Shown here piece after piece: positions 8,362-15,594 of a DNA stretch of 64,000 nt. The stretch lies in contig NZ_CP043342.1 of the NCBI RefSeq assembly GCF_003594935.2, forward strand, positions 3,286,001-3,350,000. Reading direction: 5' to 3'. The position numbers were made by a program, and so were the translations under genes. The notes under the pieces are model-generated. The model was not told where the DNA came from and searched no databases. It saw only the letters and a list, made by a program, of their open reading frames with translations. This stretch comes from Enterobacter huaxiensis. GTDB taxonomy: Bacteria > Pseudomonadota > Gammaproteobacteria > Enterobacterales > Enterobacteriaceae. Position 1 is the stretch's first letter. Each line of letters starts with the position of its first letter.

Positions 8362-10575
8362 GTGCCGTGGATCCTGTTGCTGTTACTGAGCCTGTTTAGT
8401 GCGCCATCGCTCGCCGTTGCGATCCCCGGCGTCACGACCGGAACCACCGCTACGCAAGAAAATACGCCGCCCCCGGAACCCGACGTCGAACAGAAAAAAG
8501 CCGCCTACAGCGCCCTTGCCGATGTGCTTGAGAACGATACGTCCCGGCAGGAGCTGATTGGTCAACTGCGTAAAGTCGCCGCAACGCCGCCGCAGGAGCC
8601 TGTGCCCACCATTACTCCCCCGGAAGTCGAAGAACAAAAAACGGTGCTGGAAAATGTCACCGACATAGGCCGCCATTATGGAGACGAACTCTCCTCCCGC
8701 TTTGCCCAGCTGTACCGCAATCTGATAGGTTCGCCGCACAAGCCGTTTAACCCCCAAACCTTCTCCACGGCCGCCACGCAGTTTTTGATGCTGGCGGGCG
8801 CGGTCTTTATTTTTTACTGGCTGTTGCGGCTCTGTGCGTGGCCGCTGTACCGCAAAATGGGGCAATGGGGGCGCAAAAAAAATCAGCAAAAAAGCAGCTG
8901 GCTGCATCTACCCGCGACGATCGCCGGAGCCTTTATTATCGATTTGCTGCTGCTGGCGCTGACGCTGGCGGTAGGACAGGTGCTGGCCGATCGTCTCAAC
9001 GACGGCAACAGAACCATCGCTTTCCAGCAGGCGCTGTTTCTGAACGCCTTTGCCCTGATCGAGTTCTTTAAGGCGCTGCTGCGGCTCATCTTTTGCCCGC
9101 GCGTGCCGGAGCTGCGCCCTTTCAACATCAAAGATGACAGTGCAAAATACTGGGCCGTACGGTTAAGCGTGCTTAGCGGCCTCATTGGCTACGGCCTGCT
9201 GGTTGCGGTGCCGATTATATCTAACCAGGTGAACGTGCAGTTTGGCGCGCTGGCAAACGTGCTGATCATGCTCTGCATTACCGTCTGGGCGCTGTATCTG
9301 ATTTTCCACAATAAAAAGGCGATCACCGAGAGCCTGCTCCATCTGGCCGACCGCTCCCTCTCCTTCTTCAGCCTGTTTATCCGCGCCTTCGCACTGGTGT
9401 GGCACTGGCTGGCAAGCGCTTACTTCATCGTGCTGTGCTTCTTCTCGCTGTTCGATCCGGGCAACAGCCTGAAGTTTATGATGGGGGCGACGTTCAAAAG
9501 CCTGGCGATTATTGGCATTGCGGCGTTTGTCTCCGGCCTGCTCTCCCGCTGGATCTCAAAAACAGTCACGCTGTCACCGCAGGTACAGCGGAACTACCCG
9601 GAACTGCAAAAACGGGTCAACGGCTGGATGTCGGTCTCGCTGAAAGTGGCGCGTATCCTGACGGTCTGCGTGGCGATTATGCTGCTGCTGAACGCCTGGG
9701 GACTGTTTGACTTCTGGAACTGGCTGCACAACGGCGCGGGGGAGAAGACCGTTGATATCCTGATCCGCATTGCGCTGATCCTGTTCTTCTCTGCCGTCGG
9801 CTGGACGCTGCTGGCGAGCCTTATCGAAAACCGCCTGGTCTCCGACATTCACGGCAGGCCGCTGCCGAGCGCCCGCGCGCGCACGCTGTTAACCCTTTTC
9901 CGCAACGCGCTGGCGGTGATTATCAGTACTATCACCATCATGATTGTGCTTTCGGAAATCGGCGTGAATATCGCCCCGCTGCTGGCGGGTGCGGGTGCGC
10001 TGGGGCTGGCCATTTCCTTCGGCTCGCAAACGCTGGTGAAGGATATTATCACCGGCATCTTTATTCAGTTTGAGAACGGCATGAATACGGGCGACCTGGT
10101 GACCATCGGCCCGCTGACGGGTACGGTTGAGCGGATGTCCATTCGCTCGGTCGGCGTGCGTCAGGATACCGGGGCATACCACATCATTCCGTGGTCATCG
10201 ATTACCACCTTCGCCAACTTTGTGCGCGGGATTGGCTCCGTGGTGGCGAATTACGATGTCGATCGCCATGAGGATGCCGATAAAGCGAAGCAGGCGTTGA
10301 GGGATGCGGTAGAAGAGTTAATGCAGATGGACGACATACGCGGGCTGGTCATCGGTGAACCGTCGTTTGCCGGAATTGTCGGGTTAACCAATACCGCCTT
10401 TACCCTGCGCGTGTCGTTCACCACCCAGCCGCTGAAGCAGTGGACGGTGCGCTTTGCGCTCGACAGCATGGTGAAAAAACACTTTGATCTGGCAGAGGTA
10501 AGGATGCCGGTGCAGACGTATCAGGTGCTGCCTTCGCCGAGCGCACAGCTTCCCCCGCAGGAGCCAACCTTATAG
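8362..10575 (+). CDS. ybiO: YbiO, large MscS-family mechanosensitive channel
   Basis: Inner-membrane channel that opens under hypo-osmotic tension. The 737 aa product is close to E. coli YbiO. It has a signal-like N-terminus, a periplasmic region (about 20-125), many transmembrane helices (about 130-545), and the MscS core with the Gly/Ala-rich pore helix LAGAGALGLAISFGSQTLVKDIITG. The cytoplasmic beta domain (GDLVTIGPLTGTVERMSIRSVGVR) follows. Translation appears to start at GTG 8362 after CGGAGGA. A REP-like hairpin follows the stop. It converges with rlmF. Confidence 0.94.
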   Translation: MPWILLLLLSLFSAPSLAVAIPGVTTGTTATQENTPPPEPDVEQKKAAYSALADVLENDTSRQELIGQLRKVAATPPQEPVPTITPPEVEEQKTVLENVTDIGRHYGDELSSRFAQLYRNLIGSPHKPFNPQTFSTAATQFLMLAGAVFIFYWLLRLCAWPLYRKMGQWGRKKNQQKSSWLHLPATIAGAFIIDLLLLALTLAVGQVLADRLNDGNRTIAFQQALFLNAFALIEFFKALLRLIFCPRVPELRPFNIKDDSAKYWAVRLSVLSGLIGYGLLVAVPIISNQVNVQFGALANVLIMLCITVWALYLIFHNKKAITESLLHLADRSLSFFSLFIRAFALVWHWLASAYFIVLCFFSLFDPGNSLKFMMGATFKSLAIIGIAAFVSGLLSRWISKTVTLSPQVQRNYPELQKRVNGWMSVSLKVARILTVCVAIMLLLNAWGLFDFWNWLHNGAGEKTVDILIRIALILFFSAVGWTLLASLIENRLVSDIHGRPLPSARARTLLTLFRNALAVIISTITIMIVLSEIGVNIAPLLAGAGALGLAISFGSQTLVKDIITGIFIQFENGMNTGDLVTIGPLTGTVERMSIRSVGVRQDTGAYHIIPWSSITTFANFVRGIGSVVANYDVDRHEDADKAKQALRDAVEELMQMDDIRGLVIGEPSFAGIVGLTNTAFTLRVSFTTQPLKQWTVRFALDSMVKKHFDLAEVRMPVQTYQVLPSPSAQLPPQEPTL

Positions 10576-10582
10576 CGCAGAT

Positions 10583-10614
10583 GCCGGGTAGCGGCTTCGC
10601 CTTACCCGGCCTAC
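10583..10614. repeat. REP-like hairpin between ybiO and rlmF
   Basis: GCCGGGTA (10583-10590) / TACCCGGC (10603-10610) with GCGGCTTCGCCT between, then CTAC. It lies between convergent genes. Confidence 0.85.
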
Positions 10615-10633
10615 GTCAGAGACGGGTAATGGC

Positions 10634-11545
10634 CTACTTGCGGCGTTTATTGTTTTCCATAAACGACCAGGCAATAAAGCGGCTCTGCTTCTGCCCCTGC
10701 GCCATCTCTTTTTTCACCACTTTCACCGCGCCAGCTTCAGTTAACGCGCGATACAGCGGCGGCAGGTTGTCCCCGCGCGAGACCAGCGTAGTGAACCATT
10801 TCACCTGACGGCCAAACGTCTTGCTTTCCTCAATCATCCGCAGGATAAACGCCACTTCACCCCCCTCGCACCAGAGCTCGTGCTGCTGGCCGCCGAAGTT
10901 CAACGCGGCATCCTCAGCCTGACCCAGGTTTCTACGCTTGCGCTCGCTGCCCTCGCGGGCCGCCGCGGCTGAATCATGGAACGGCGGGTTGCACATGGTG
11001 GCATCGTATTGTTCGTTCTTGTGGATAATGCCGTTGAAGATTGAGCCCGCATCTTTTTGGCGACGTAAACGGATCGATCGGGTTAGGCCTGGGTTTCCAT
11101 TGATAATCGCCTGCGCGCTGGCGAAGGCCTCTGCGCCAATTTCGCTGCCGGTAAAACGCCACTGGTATTCATGGGCGCCAATCAGCGGGTAAATCAGGTT
11201 TGCCCCGGTGCCGATGTCCAGAATGGTCGCCTGCTGTGGAACTACGCCCTCATTCCCTTCAGCAAGAAGGTCGGCAAGATGATGGACGTAGTCCGCGCGG
11301 CCGGGGACCGGCGGGCAGAGAAAGCCTTCAGGAATGTCCCAGTGCGTCACGCCATAAAAATGCGCCAGCAGCGCTTTGTTCAGCGTTTTAACCGCCAGAG
11401 GATCGGCAAAGTTAACCGAAGGCTCGCCTGCAGGGGTCTGGACAATAAAATCCTGCAGCTGAGGGCAGCTCAGGCACAGCGCTTTCATGTCATAGCGGCT
11501 ACGGTGGCGGTTACGCGGGTGCAATCCCGGCTTTTGGGCAGTCAT
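10634..11545 (-). CDS. rlmF: RlmF, 23S rRNA adenine(1618)-N6-methyltransferase
   Basis: SAM-dependent enzyme that methylates A1618 of 23S rRNA, 303 aa. The SAM-binding motif is [18 protein letters not shown], and the N6-adenine catalytic motif is CNPPF (in [14 protein letters not shown]). The N-terminus [19 protein letters not shown] is basic. E. coli RlmF (YbiN) is of similar length. ATG 11545 follows AAGGAGAATG. It is transcribed divergently from mcbA across a 243-bp region with a 24-bp dyad. Confidence 0.95.
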   Translation of the reverse strand: MTAQKPGLHPRNRHRSRYDMKALCLSCPQLQDFIVQTPAGEPSVNFADPLAVKTLNKALLAHFYGVTHWDIPEGFLCPPVPGRADYVHHLADLLAEGNEGVVPQQATILDIGTGANLIYPLIGAHEYQWRFTGSEIGAEAFASAQAIINGNPGLTRSIRLRRQKDAGSIFNGIIHKNEQYDATMCNPPFHDSAAAAREGSERKRRNLGQAEDAALNFGGQQHELWCEGGEVAFILRMIEESKTFGRQVKWFTTLVSRGDNLPPLYRALTEAGAVKVVKKEMAQGQKQSRFIAWSFMENNKRRK

Positions 11546-11632
11546 GGCATTCTCCTTTAAACAGCGGCGTAAGATACCCTTTGCTGACCCATGGGTAAAT
11601 ATCTCTCTGCGTCTGGGGGAAAACCGAAAAAA

Positions 11633-11656
11633 ATCATAGACCTGTATGTCTATGAT
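11633..11656. promoter_or_regulatory. 24-bp dyad in the rlmF/mcbA divergent region
   Basis: ATCATAGAC (11633-11641) and GTCTATGAT (11648-11656) are perfect arms around six bases. On the minus strand two TTGACA -35-like elements lie just upstream and TATGAT lies inside the dyad, so it overlaps a plausible rlmF promoter. Minus-strand T's follow, so an attenuator is an alternative reading. I do not recognise the regulator. Confidence 0.5.
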
Positions 11657-11788
11657 CTGTCAATGGTTTGTCAACATTTATCGTTCAAAAAATAAGCAGA
11701 TCATCATCAAATTTTTGCGCTAAATCACACTCGCCGGGCTTCTAAACTTAGAAAGAATCACCAGTTGTTTCTCCCTGAGGATGTGATT

Positions 11789-12055
11789 ATGAAAAAATAC
11801 CTGACCCTTGTTGTACTCGCTGGCGCGCTGGCTACGGCGTCGTTTTCTGCCTGGTCAGTTCAGTCGTTGAACGAAAGCACTGACACCAGCCAGCTCCGCC
11901 CGGCCGGTACCGTCTCCGTAAGCCGTGCCACCAACCTCGACGATCTCCAGGATAAGCTGGCAGAAAAAGCCCGCCAGGAAGGTGCAAAAGGCTTCGTGGT
12001 GAACTCCGCTGGCGGGGATAACCACATGTATGGCACAGCAACCATCTACAAGTAG
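11789..12055 (+). CDS. mcbA: McbA (YbiM), YhcN/BhsA-family periplasmic protein
   Basis: Small periplasmic DUF1471 protein of 88 aa. The N-terminal signal peptide begins MKKYLTLVVLAGALATASFSA. The mature domain has the family pattern LRPAGTVSVSRATNLDDLQDKLAEKARQEGAKGFVVNSAGG and ends GTATIYK. E. coli McbA affects biofilm and mucoidy and is controlled by McbR. ATG 11789 lies after CTGAGGATG. A paralogue, ybiJ, lies 0.7 kb downstream. A hairpin follows the stop. In E. coli ybiX and fiu lie between this gene and ybiI, and they are absent here. Confidence 0.9.
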   Translation: MKKYLTLVVLAGALATASFSAWSVQSLNESTDTSQLRPAGTVSVSRATNLDDLQDKLAEKARQEGAKGFVVNSAGGDNHMYGTATIYK

Positions 12056-12074
12056 TCTCTTATCCTGCCTCAAG

Positions 12075-12103
12075 ACTGCATCTGTCCACCAGATGCAGTT
12101 TCT
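12075..12103 (+). terminator. Probable mcbA terminator
   Basis: CTGCATCT (12076-12083) / AGATGCAG (12091-12098) with a seven-base loop, followed by TTTCTC. The T-run is short. Confidence 0.65.
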
Positions 12104-12180
12104 CACTTGCATACCTTGACCGTACGTTTTTTAACCCCATATTAAGAATATGCGTTTTGAATACCACACAGGAGGACGCA

Positions 12181-12447
12181 ATGGCTTCCGGTTGGGCAAA
12201 TGACGATGCCGTCAACGAACAGATCAACAGTACAATTGAAGATGCCGTCGCCCGCGTTCGCGGTGAATTACCGCACGGCGAAAGTTTGCATGAATGCGAA
12301 GAGTGCGGCGATCCCATCCCCGAGGCTCGACGTAAAGCCGTTCCGGGCGTGCGGCTATGCATCACCTGCCAGCAGAATAAAGATTCACAAAATTCTTCCT
12401 ATGCAGGATATAATCGCAGGGGATCGAAAGACAGCCAGCTACGTTGA
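12181..12447 (+). CDS. ybiI: YbiI, DksA/TraR-type C4 zinc-finger protein
   Basis: 88 aa, equal in length to E. coli YbiI. Zinc is probably bound by C39, C42, C60 and C63 (CEECG...CITC), the C4 finger of the DksA/TraR family. There is no long coiled coil as in DksA, only a short N-terminal helix (DDAVNEQINSTIEDAVARVRGEL). It may act on RNA polymerase, but its role is unproven. The start ATG 12181 follows AGGAGGACGCA. An in-frame ATG at 12157 is rejected because the AGGAGG lies after it. Confidence 0.9.
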   Translation: MASGWANDDAVNEQINSTIEDAVARVRGELPHGESLHECEECGDPIPEARRKAVPGVRLCITCQQNKDSQNSSYAGYNRRGSKDSQLR

Positions 12448-12732
12448 CTCTCATTTACGTAATTTCACCGCGTAAGGGGTTTCCTTTACGCTCACGAATT
12501 TCAGGACTACACGTAGCAAATTGTGCGCTTCGCTAGCGCTCTGTAAAGCGCAGCGACAAGAACTGTAAATCACCCTTCTGAATTTATTAATATTCAATAA
12601 CTTATTTGTCATTCAATTTTTTTGAGCAATGCTGTCAATTCTCTTCGATTTTATCTCTCGTAAAAAAACGTGATACTTATCACATCGACGGAACATCGTC
12701 CCCTTAACAGAATAACCTGCGAGAGATTAACC
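12448..12732. other. ybiI-ybiJ intergenic region with two hairpins
   Basis: 285 bp without a gene. Hairpin 1 is GCGTAAGG (12470-12477) / CCTTTACGC (12483-12491) with one bulge. Hairpin 2 is TGCGCTT (12524-12530) / AAGCGCA (12546-12552). The remainder, before ybiJ, is AT-rich. A small RNA is possible but unproven. Confidence 0.5.
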
Positions 12733-12993
12733 ATGAAAACCATTAAATATGCTGTTGCTGCTGTTGCCCTGTCCGCTCTGTCTTTTGGCGCATTTGCTGC
12801 AGAAGCGGTATCGACCGCTCAGGCACAGAGCATGAATAAAATCGGCGTGGTGAGTGCAGAAGGCGCAACCACGCTGGACGGTCTGGAAGCCAAACTGGCT
12901 GAGAAAGCGGCTGCTGCCGGTGCAAGCGGGTATACCATCACCTCTGCAAACACCAATAACAAACTGAGCGGTACTGCGGTTATCTACAAATAA
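12733..12993 (+). CDS. ybiJ: YbiJ, YhcN/BhsA-family periplasmic protein
   Basis: 86 aa, as in E. coli. The signal peptide MKTIKYAVAAVALSALSFGAFAA is followed by the YhcN (DUF1471) domain with IGVVSAEGATTLDGLEAKLAEKAAAAGASGYTITSA, ending LSGTAVIYK. Members of this family are stress-induced periplasmic proteins of unclear mechanism. ATG 12733 follows GCGAGAGA. Two in-frame upstream codons lack homology. It is a paralogue of mcbA. A strong terminator lies 87 bp after the stop. Confidence 0.9.
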   Translation: MKTIKYAVAAVALSALSFGAFAAEAVSTAQAQSMNKIGVVSAEGATTLDGLEAKLAEKAAAAGASGYTITSANTNNKLSGTAVIYK

Positions 12994-13079
12994 TCGGCTG
13001 AATGAATGTTCTACCCTCGCCAAACCCTCTGGTGAGATGCTCCAACCCTCATTGACCCTGTTGTTGTTACCCTTTGTTT

Positions 13080-13110
13080 GCCCGTCCGCCACTGGACGGG
13101 CTTTTTTTTT
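13080..13110 (+). terminator. ybiJ terminator
   Basis: GCCCGTCC (13080-13087) / GGACGGGC (13094-13101) with a six-base loop, followed by nine T's. It ends two bases from the ybiB stop. Confidence 0.95.
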
Positions 13111-13112
13111 GC

Positions 13113-14075
13113 CTAAAACGACTCCGCCACGCGCGCAAGCCCGGCTTCCACCGTTTCCACTTCACCGGTTGCCAGTAAACAGCAGGCCATCTGTAGCTTG
13201 ATGGATCGCGGGACGGGCACATTCCCGGACAGGCATTGTTCGATCCAGCGCGCGGTGGTTTGCGGATCTTTCGCGTCTGGCAGGATCACATCGCTATTTT
13301 CCTCCCCACGCTCAAGCACTACGCGCGTACCAGCGGCGTCAATCAGCGTCAGCTGCGGGCAGCGCTGCGGATTGGCATACACCTCCCCTTCGGTCCCGTG
13401 CATCAACAGCGCTCGGCCGCCAATTTCCTCAAAGAATTTGCCGACGCGCGTGACGTACTCCGGGTGCGACACGCTGGACAGGCGCAGCGCCGCATCTTCA
13501 GCAAACGGCGTCGCCAGCTTTGCCAGCGTGTGAGCGCTGTTACGCACCCCCATCCGCCAGCGCATATCCAGCTGCTTTTCCAGCGGTGGGCACAGTGCGC
13601 CAACCGGAATATAGACCGGCTGATGCCCGTCGAGCTTAGCCTGCGCCTGCCCGGCATGCAGGGTCGGCTCAATGCCCAACAGTTCAAAAATGGTTTCTGT
13701 CAGAACGCGTGTCGGATCTTCGCTGACGCCGTGTACAACAACCGGAAACCCGATTTTATGCAGCAAAATAGCCAGCAGCGGCGTCAGGTTCGCCTGTTTA
13801 CGCGCGCCGTTATAGCTGGGGATAACAATCGGCATCGGTTTCGCTACCGGCAGGGTCAGGCGCAGCGTTTGTTTCTGCATCGCCTCATAAAAACCGCGCA
13901 TCTCAGCTTCGCCTTCCCCTTTGATGCGAAGCGCAATCAGAATACCGCCTGTTTCGAGGTCCGGGACCTCGCCGTTCAACATATGCGTGTACAGCGCACG
14001 GGCCGTTTCCCGATCCAGGTCGCGGGCGTGGTTTTTTCCGCGCCCTACCTCTTTGATAATTTTGCGATAATCCAC
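13113..14075 (-). CDS. ybiB: YbiB, TrpD2-like nucleic-acid-binding protein
   Basis: 320 aa protein of the glycosyltransferase family 3 / anthranilate phosphoribosyltransferase fold (N-terminal helical domain, then the Glycos_transf_3 region with IVIPSYNGARKQANLTPLLAILL and HGVSEDPTRVLTE). E. coli YbiB binds nucleic acids rather than acting as TrpD. In E. coli it follows dinG and is under LexA control. Here a 5.4-kb fimbrial operon on the other strand lies between, so ybiB needs its own promoter. I see no LexA box just upstream. ATG 14075 follows AGGAGAAAATTG. Confidence 0.92.
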   Translation of the reverse strand: MDYRKIIKEVGRGKNHARDLDRETARALYTHMLNGEVPDLETGGILIALRIKGEGEAEMRGFYEAMQKQTLRLTLPVAKPMPIVIPSYNGARKQANLTPLLAILLHKIGFPVVVHGVSEDPTRVLTETIFELLGIEPTLHAGQAQAKLDGHQPVYIPVGALCPPLEKQLDMRWRMGVRNSAHTLAKLATPFAEDAALRLSSVSHPEYVTRVGKFFEEIGGRALLMHGTEGEVYANPQRCPQLTLIDAAGTRVVLERGEENSDVILPDAKDPQTTARWIEQCLSGNVPVPRSIKLQMACCLLATGEVETVEAGLARVAESF

Positions 14076-14287
14076 AATTTTCTCCTGACAGCATCATCTT
14101 GTTAACAATATAGCCCTTAAGAAGGTCTGGCCGTTAGTTTTTTATCTACTTATTCAACCCGCTGTTTTTATGAAAAAAAGATAATCTCAAGCGCTATTTC
14201 AATTATTAGTAATTTCTACGGAAGAATCTTAGTAATACATTTTTTGGTTAAATCACCGCCGGAAAATCATTAAGGTCAGGATTTGTT

Positions 14288-14824
14288 ATGAACAAGATCG
14301 CATCAGGTTTATTCATCGCTGCAATGGTCGGATGTTCAGCATCCACATTTGCGGCAACAAACGGCGAAGGCCAAATAAACTTCACCGGTGAAATTATCGA
14401 TTCCGCTTGCCAGGTCGTTAATGGGTTAAGTAATCCATTACATGTTCAGCTAGGCAAAGTGTCTAAAACCGTATTTACCGGTGCAGGTTCCACCAGCACA
14501 TTAACGAAGTTTGATATTCAGCTTAAAGATTGCCCGGAAACGGTGACCTCTGCAGCCATTAACTTCGGCGGAACGCCAGACGCCAACAATAACTCCACGC
14601 TGGCATTAACGCCCGACGCGGATGCGGCAACGGGTGTGGCTATTCAACTGGTTGACGCAGCGGAACAGCCTGTGAGTTTATACACGCCGACTCAACAATA
14701 CCCGTTAGCCTCCGGTACGGCGGTTAACGACCTGGAGTTTGGCGCGCGTTATATTCAAACCGATGCCGCGGTTACCGCAGGCCCGGCAAACTCTGTATCG
14801 ACCTTCACCGTTATCTATAACTGA
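14288..14824 (+). CDS. Major fimbrial subunit, FimA/PapA type
   Basis: 178 aa pilin with a 22-residue signal peptide (MNKIASGLFIAAMVGCSASTFA) and an N-terminal extension (ATNGEGQINFTGEIIDSAC) for donor-strand exchange. The paired cysteines lie in IDSACQVV and LKDCPET. The C-terminus has the penultimate tyrosine (VSTFTVIYN) recognised by the chaperone. ATG 14288 follows GGTCAGGATTTGTT. It is the first gene of a five-gene operon and is separated from the chaperone gene by a strong hairpin, as expected where the major subunit is made in excess. Which named fimbria this is, I cannot tell. Confidence 0.9.
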   Translation: MNKIASGLFIAAMVGCSASTFAATNGEGQINFTGEIIDSACQVVNGLSNPLHVQLGKVSKTVFTGAGSTSTLTKFDIQLKDCPETVTSAAINFGGTPDANNNSTLALTPDADAATGVAIQLVDAAEQPVSLYTPTQQYPLASGTAVNDLEFGARYIQTDAAVTAGPANSVSTFTVIYN

Positions 14825-14837
14825 TATTATCAATCCC

Positions 14838-14880
14838 GAGATATTAACGTTTTTTTAAGCGTTAATATCTCATCCTTTTT
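14838..14880 (+). terminator. Attenuator/mRNA-stabilising hairpin after the major pilin gene
   Basis: Perfect 12-bp arms GAGATATTAACG (14838-14849) and CGTTAATATCTC (14860-14871), then ATCCTTTTTTT. It probably allows partial read-through into the assembly genes. Confidence 0.85.
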
Positions 14881-14893
14881 TTGAGAAATACCT

Positions 14894-15568
14894 ATGCGCC
14901 ACGGCTATTTACTGAGCACACTTATACTGGTTGCCGCGACTGCACATGCAGGCGTCATTATTAATGGCACACGTCTGGTATACCACGGTGATAAAAAGGA
15001 ATCCTCTCTTGGTCTTTCAAACCCGGATGCGACGGATTATCTGGTACAGTCCTGGGTCGATTCTGGCGGTAAAAATACGGCCAAAGCCCCCTTTCTCATC
15101 ACGCCACCGCTTTTTCGCCTCGATGCGAAAGAGGATAACGTGCTGCGCGTCGTGCGCACCGGCGGCAATTTACCCGAAGACCGCGAATCCCTGTACTGGC
15201 TGAACATCAAAGCGATTCCATCCTCAAAGCACGTTGAGGGGGTAAACACCCTGCAAATTGCGATTAATACCCGCATTAAACTGCTGTATCGCCCGCCAGC
15301 GGTAATAGGCAAACCTGAAGACGTGGCCGACAAGCTTGAATGGCATCGCGAAGGCAACGATCTGGTCGTGAATAATCCGACGCGTTTCTATATGAATTTC
15401 CAGAAGGTGACGCTTAGCGGCCATAAAGTGGATAAAGCCACCTGGGCTGCGCCAAAAACGGAAACTCACTTCGTATTACCTGGCAACGTCAGCGGGACGA
15501 ATATCGCGTATTCCATTATTACGGATTACGGCAGCATCAGCCAGACCTGGTCAACTTCCGTTCATTAA
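14894..15568 (+). CDS. Periplasmic fimbrial chaperone, FimC/PapD family
   Basis: 224 aa with a signal peptide ending ATAHA. The chaperone G1-strand motif is GTRLVYHGDKKESSLGLSNPD. The conserved DRESLYWLNIKAIP segment carries the lysine that anchors the subunit C-terminus. The second immunoglobulin-like domain starts near residue 140 (KLLYRPPAVIG). It holds pilin subunits in an assembly-competent state and delivers them to the usher. Its place after the major pilin and before the usher is the usual arrangement. ATG 14894 is close behind the attenuator. Confidence 0.92.
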   Translation: MRHGYLLSTLILVAATAHAGVIINGTRLVYHGDKKESSLGLSNPDATDYLVQSWVDSGGKNTAKAPFLITPPLFRLDAKEDNVLRVVRTGGNLPEDRESLYWLNIKAIPSSKHVEGVNTLQIAINTRIKLLYRPPAVIGKPEDVADKLEWHREGNDLVVNNPTRFYMNFQKVTLSGHKVDKATWAAPKTETHFVLPGNVSGTNIAYSIITDYGSISQTWSTSVH

Positions 15569-15594
15569 AAACGTCCTCAGGTAAATAAATAATC

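Noticed and set aside
14076..14287. Phase-variable invertible switch (fimS-like) upstream of the fimbrial operon
   Set aside because: No matched inverted repeats of the fimS type and no tyrosine recombinase gene nearby. Only short AGTAAT direct repeats were seen.
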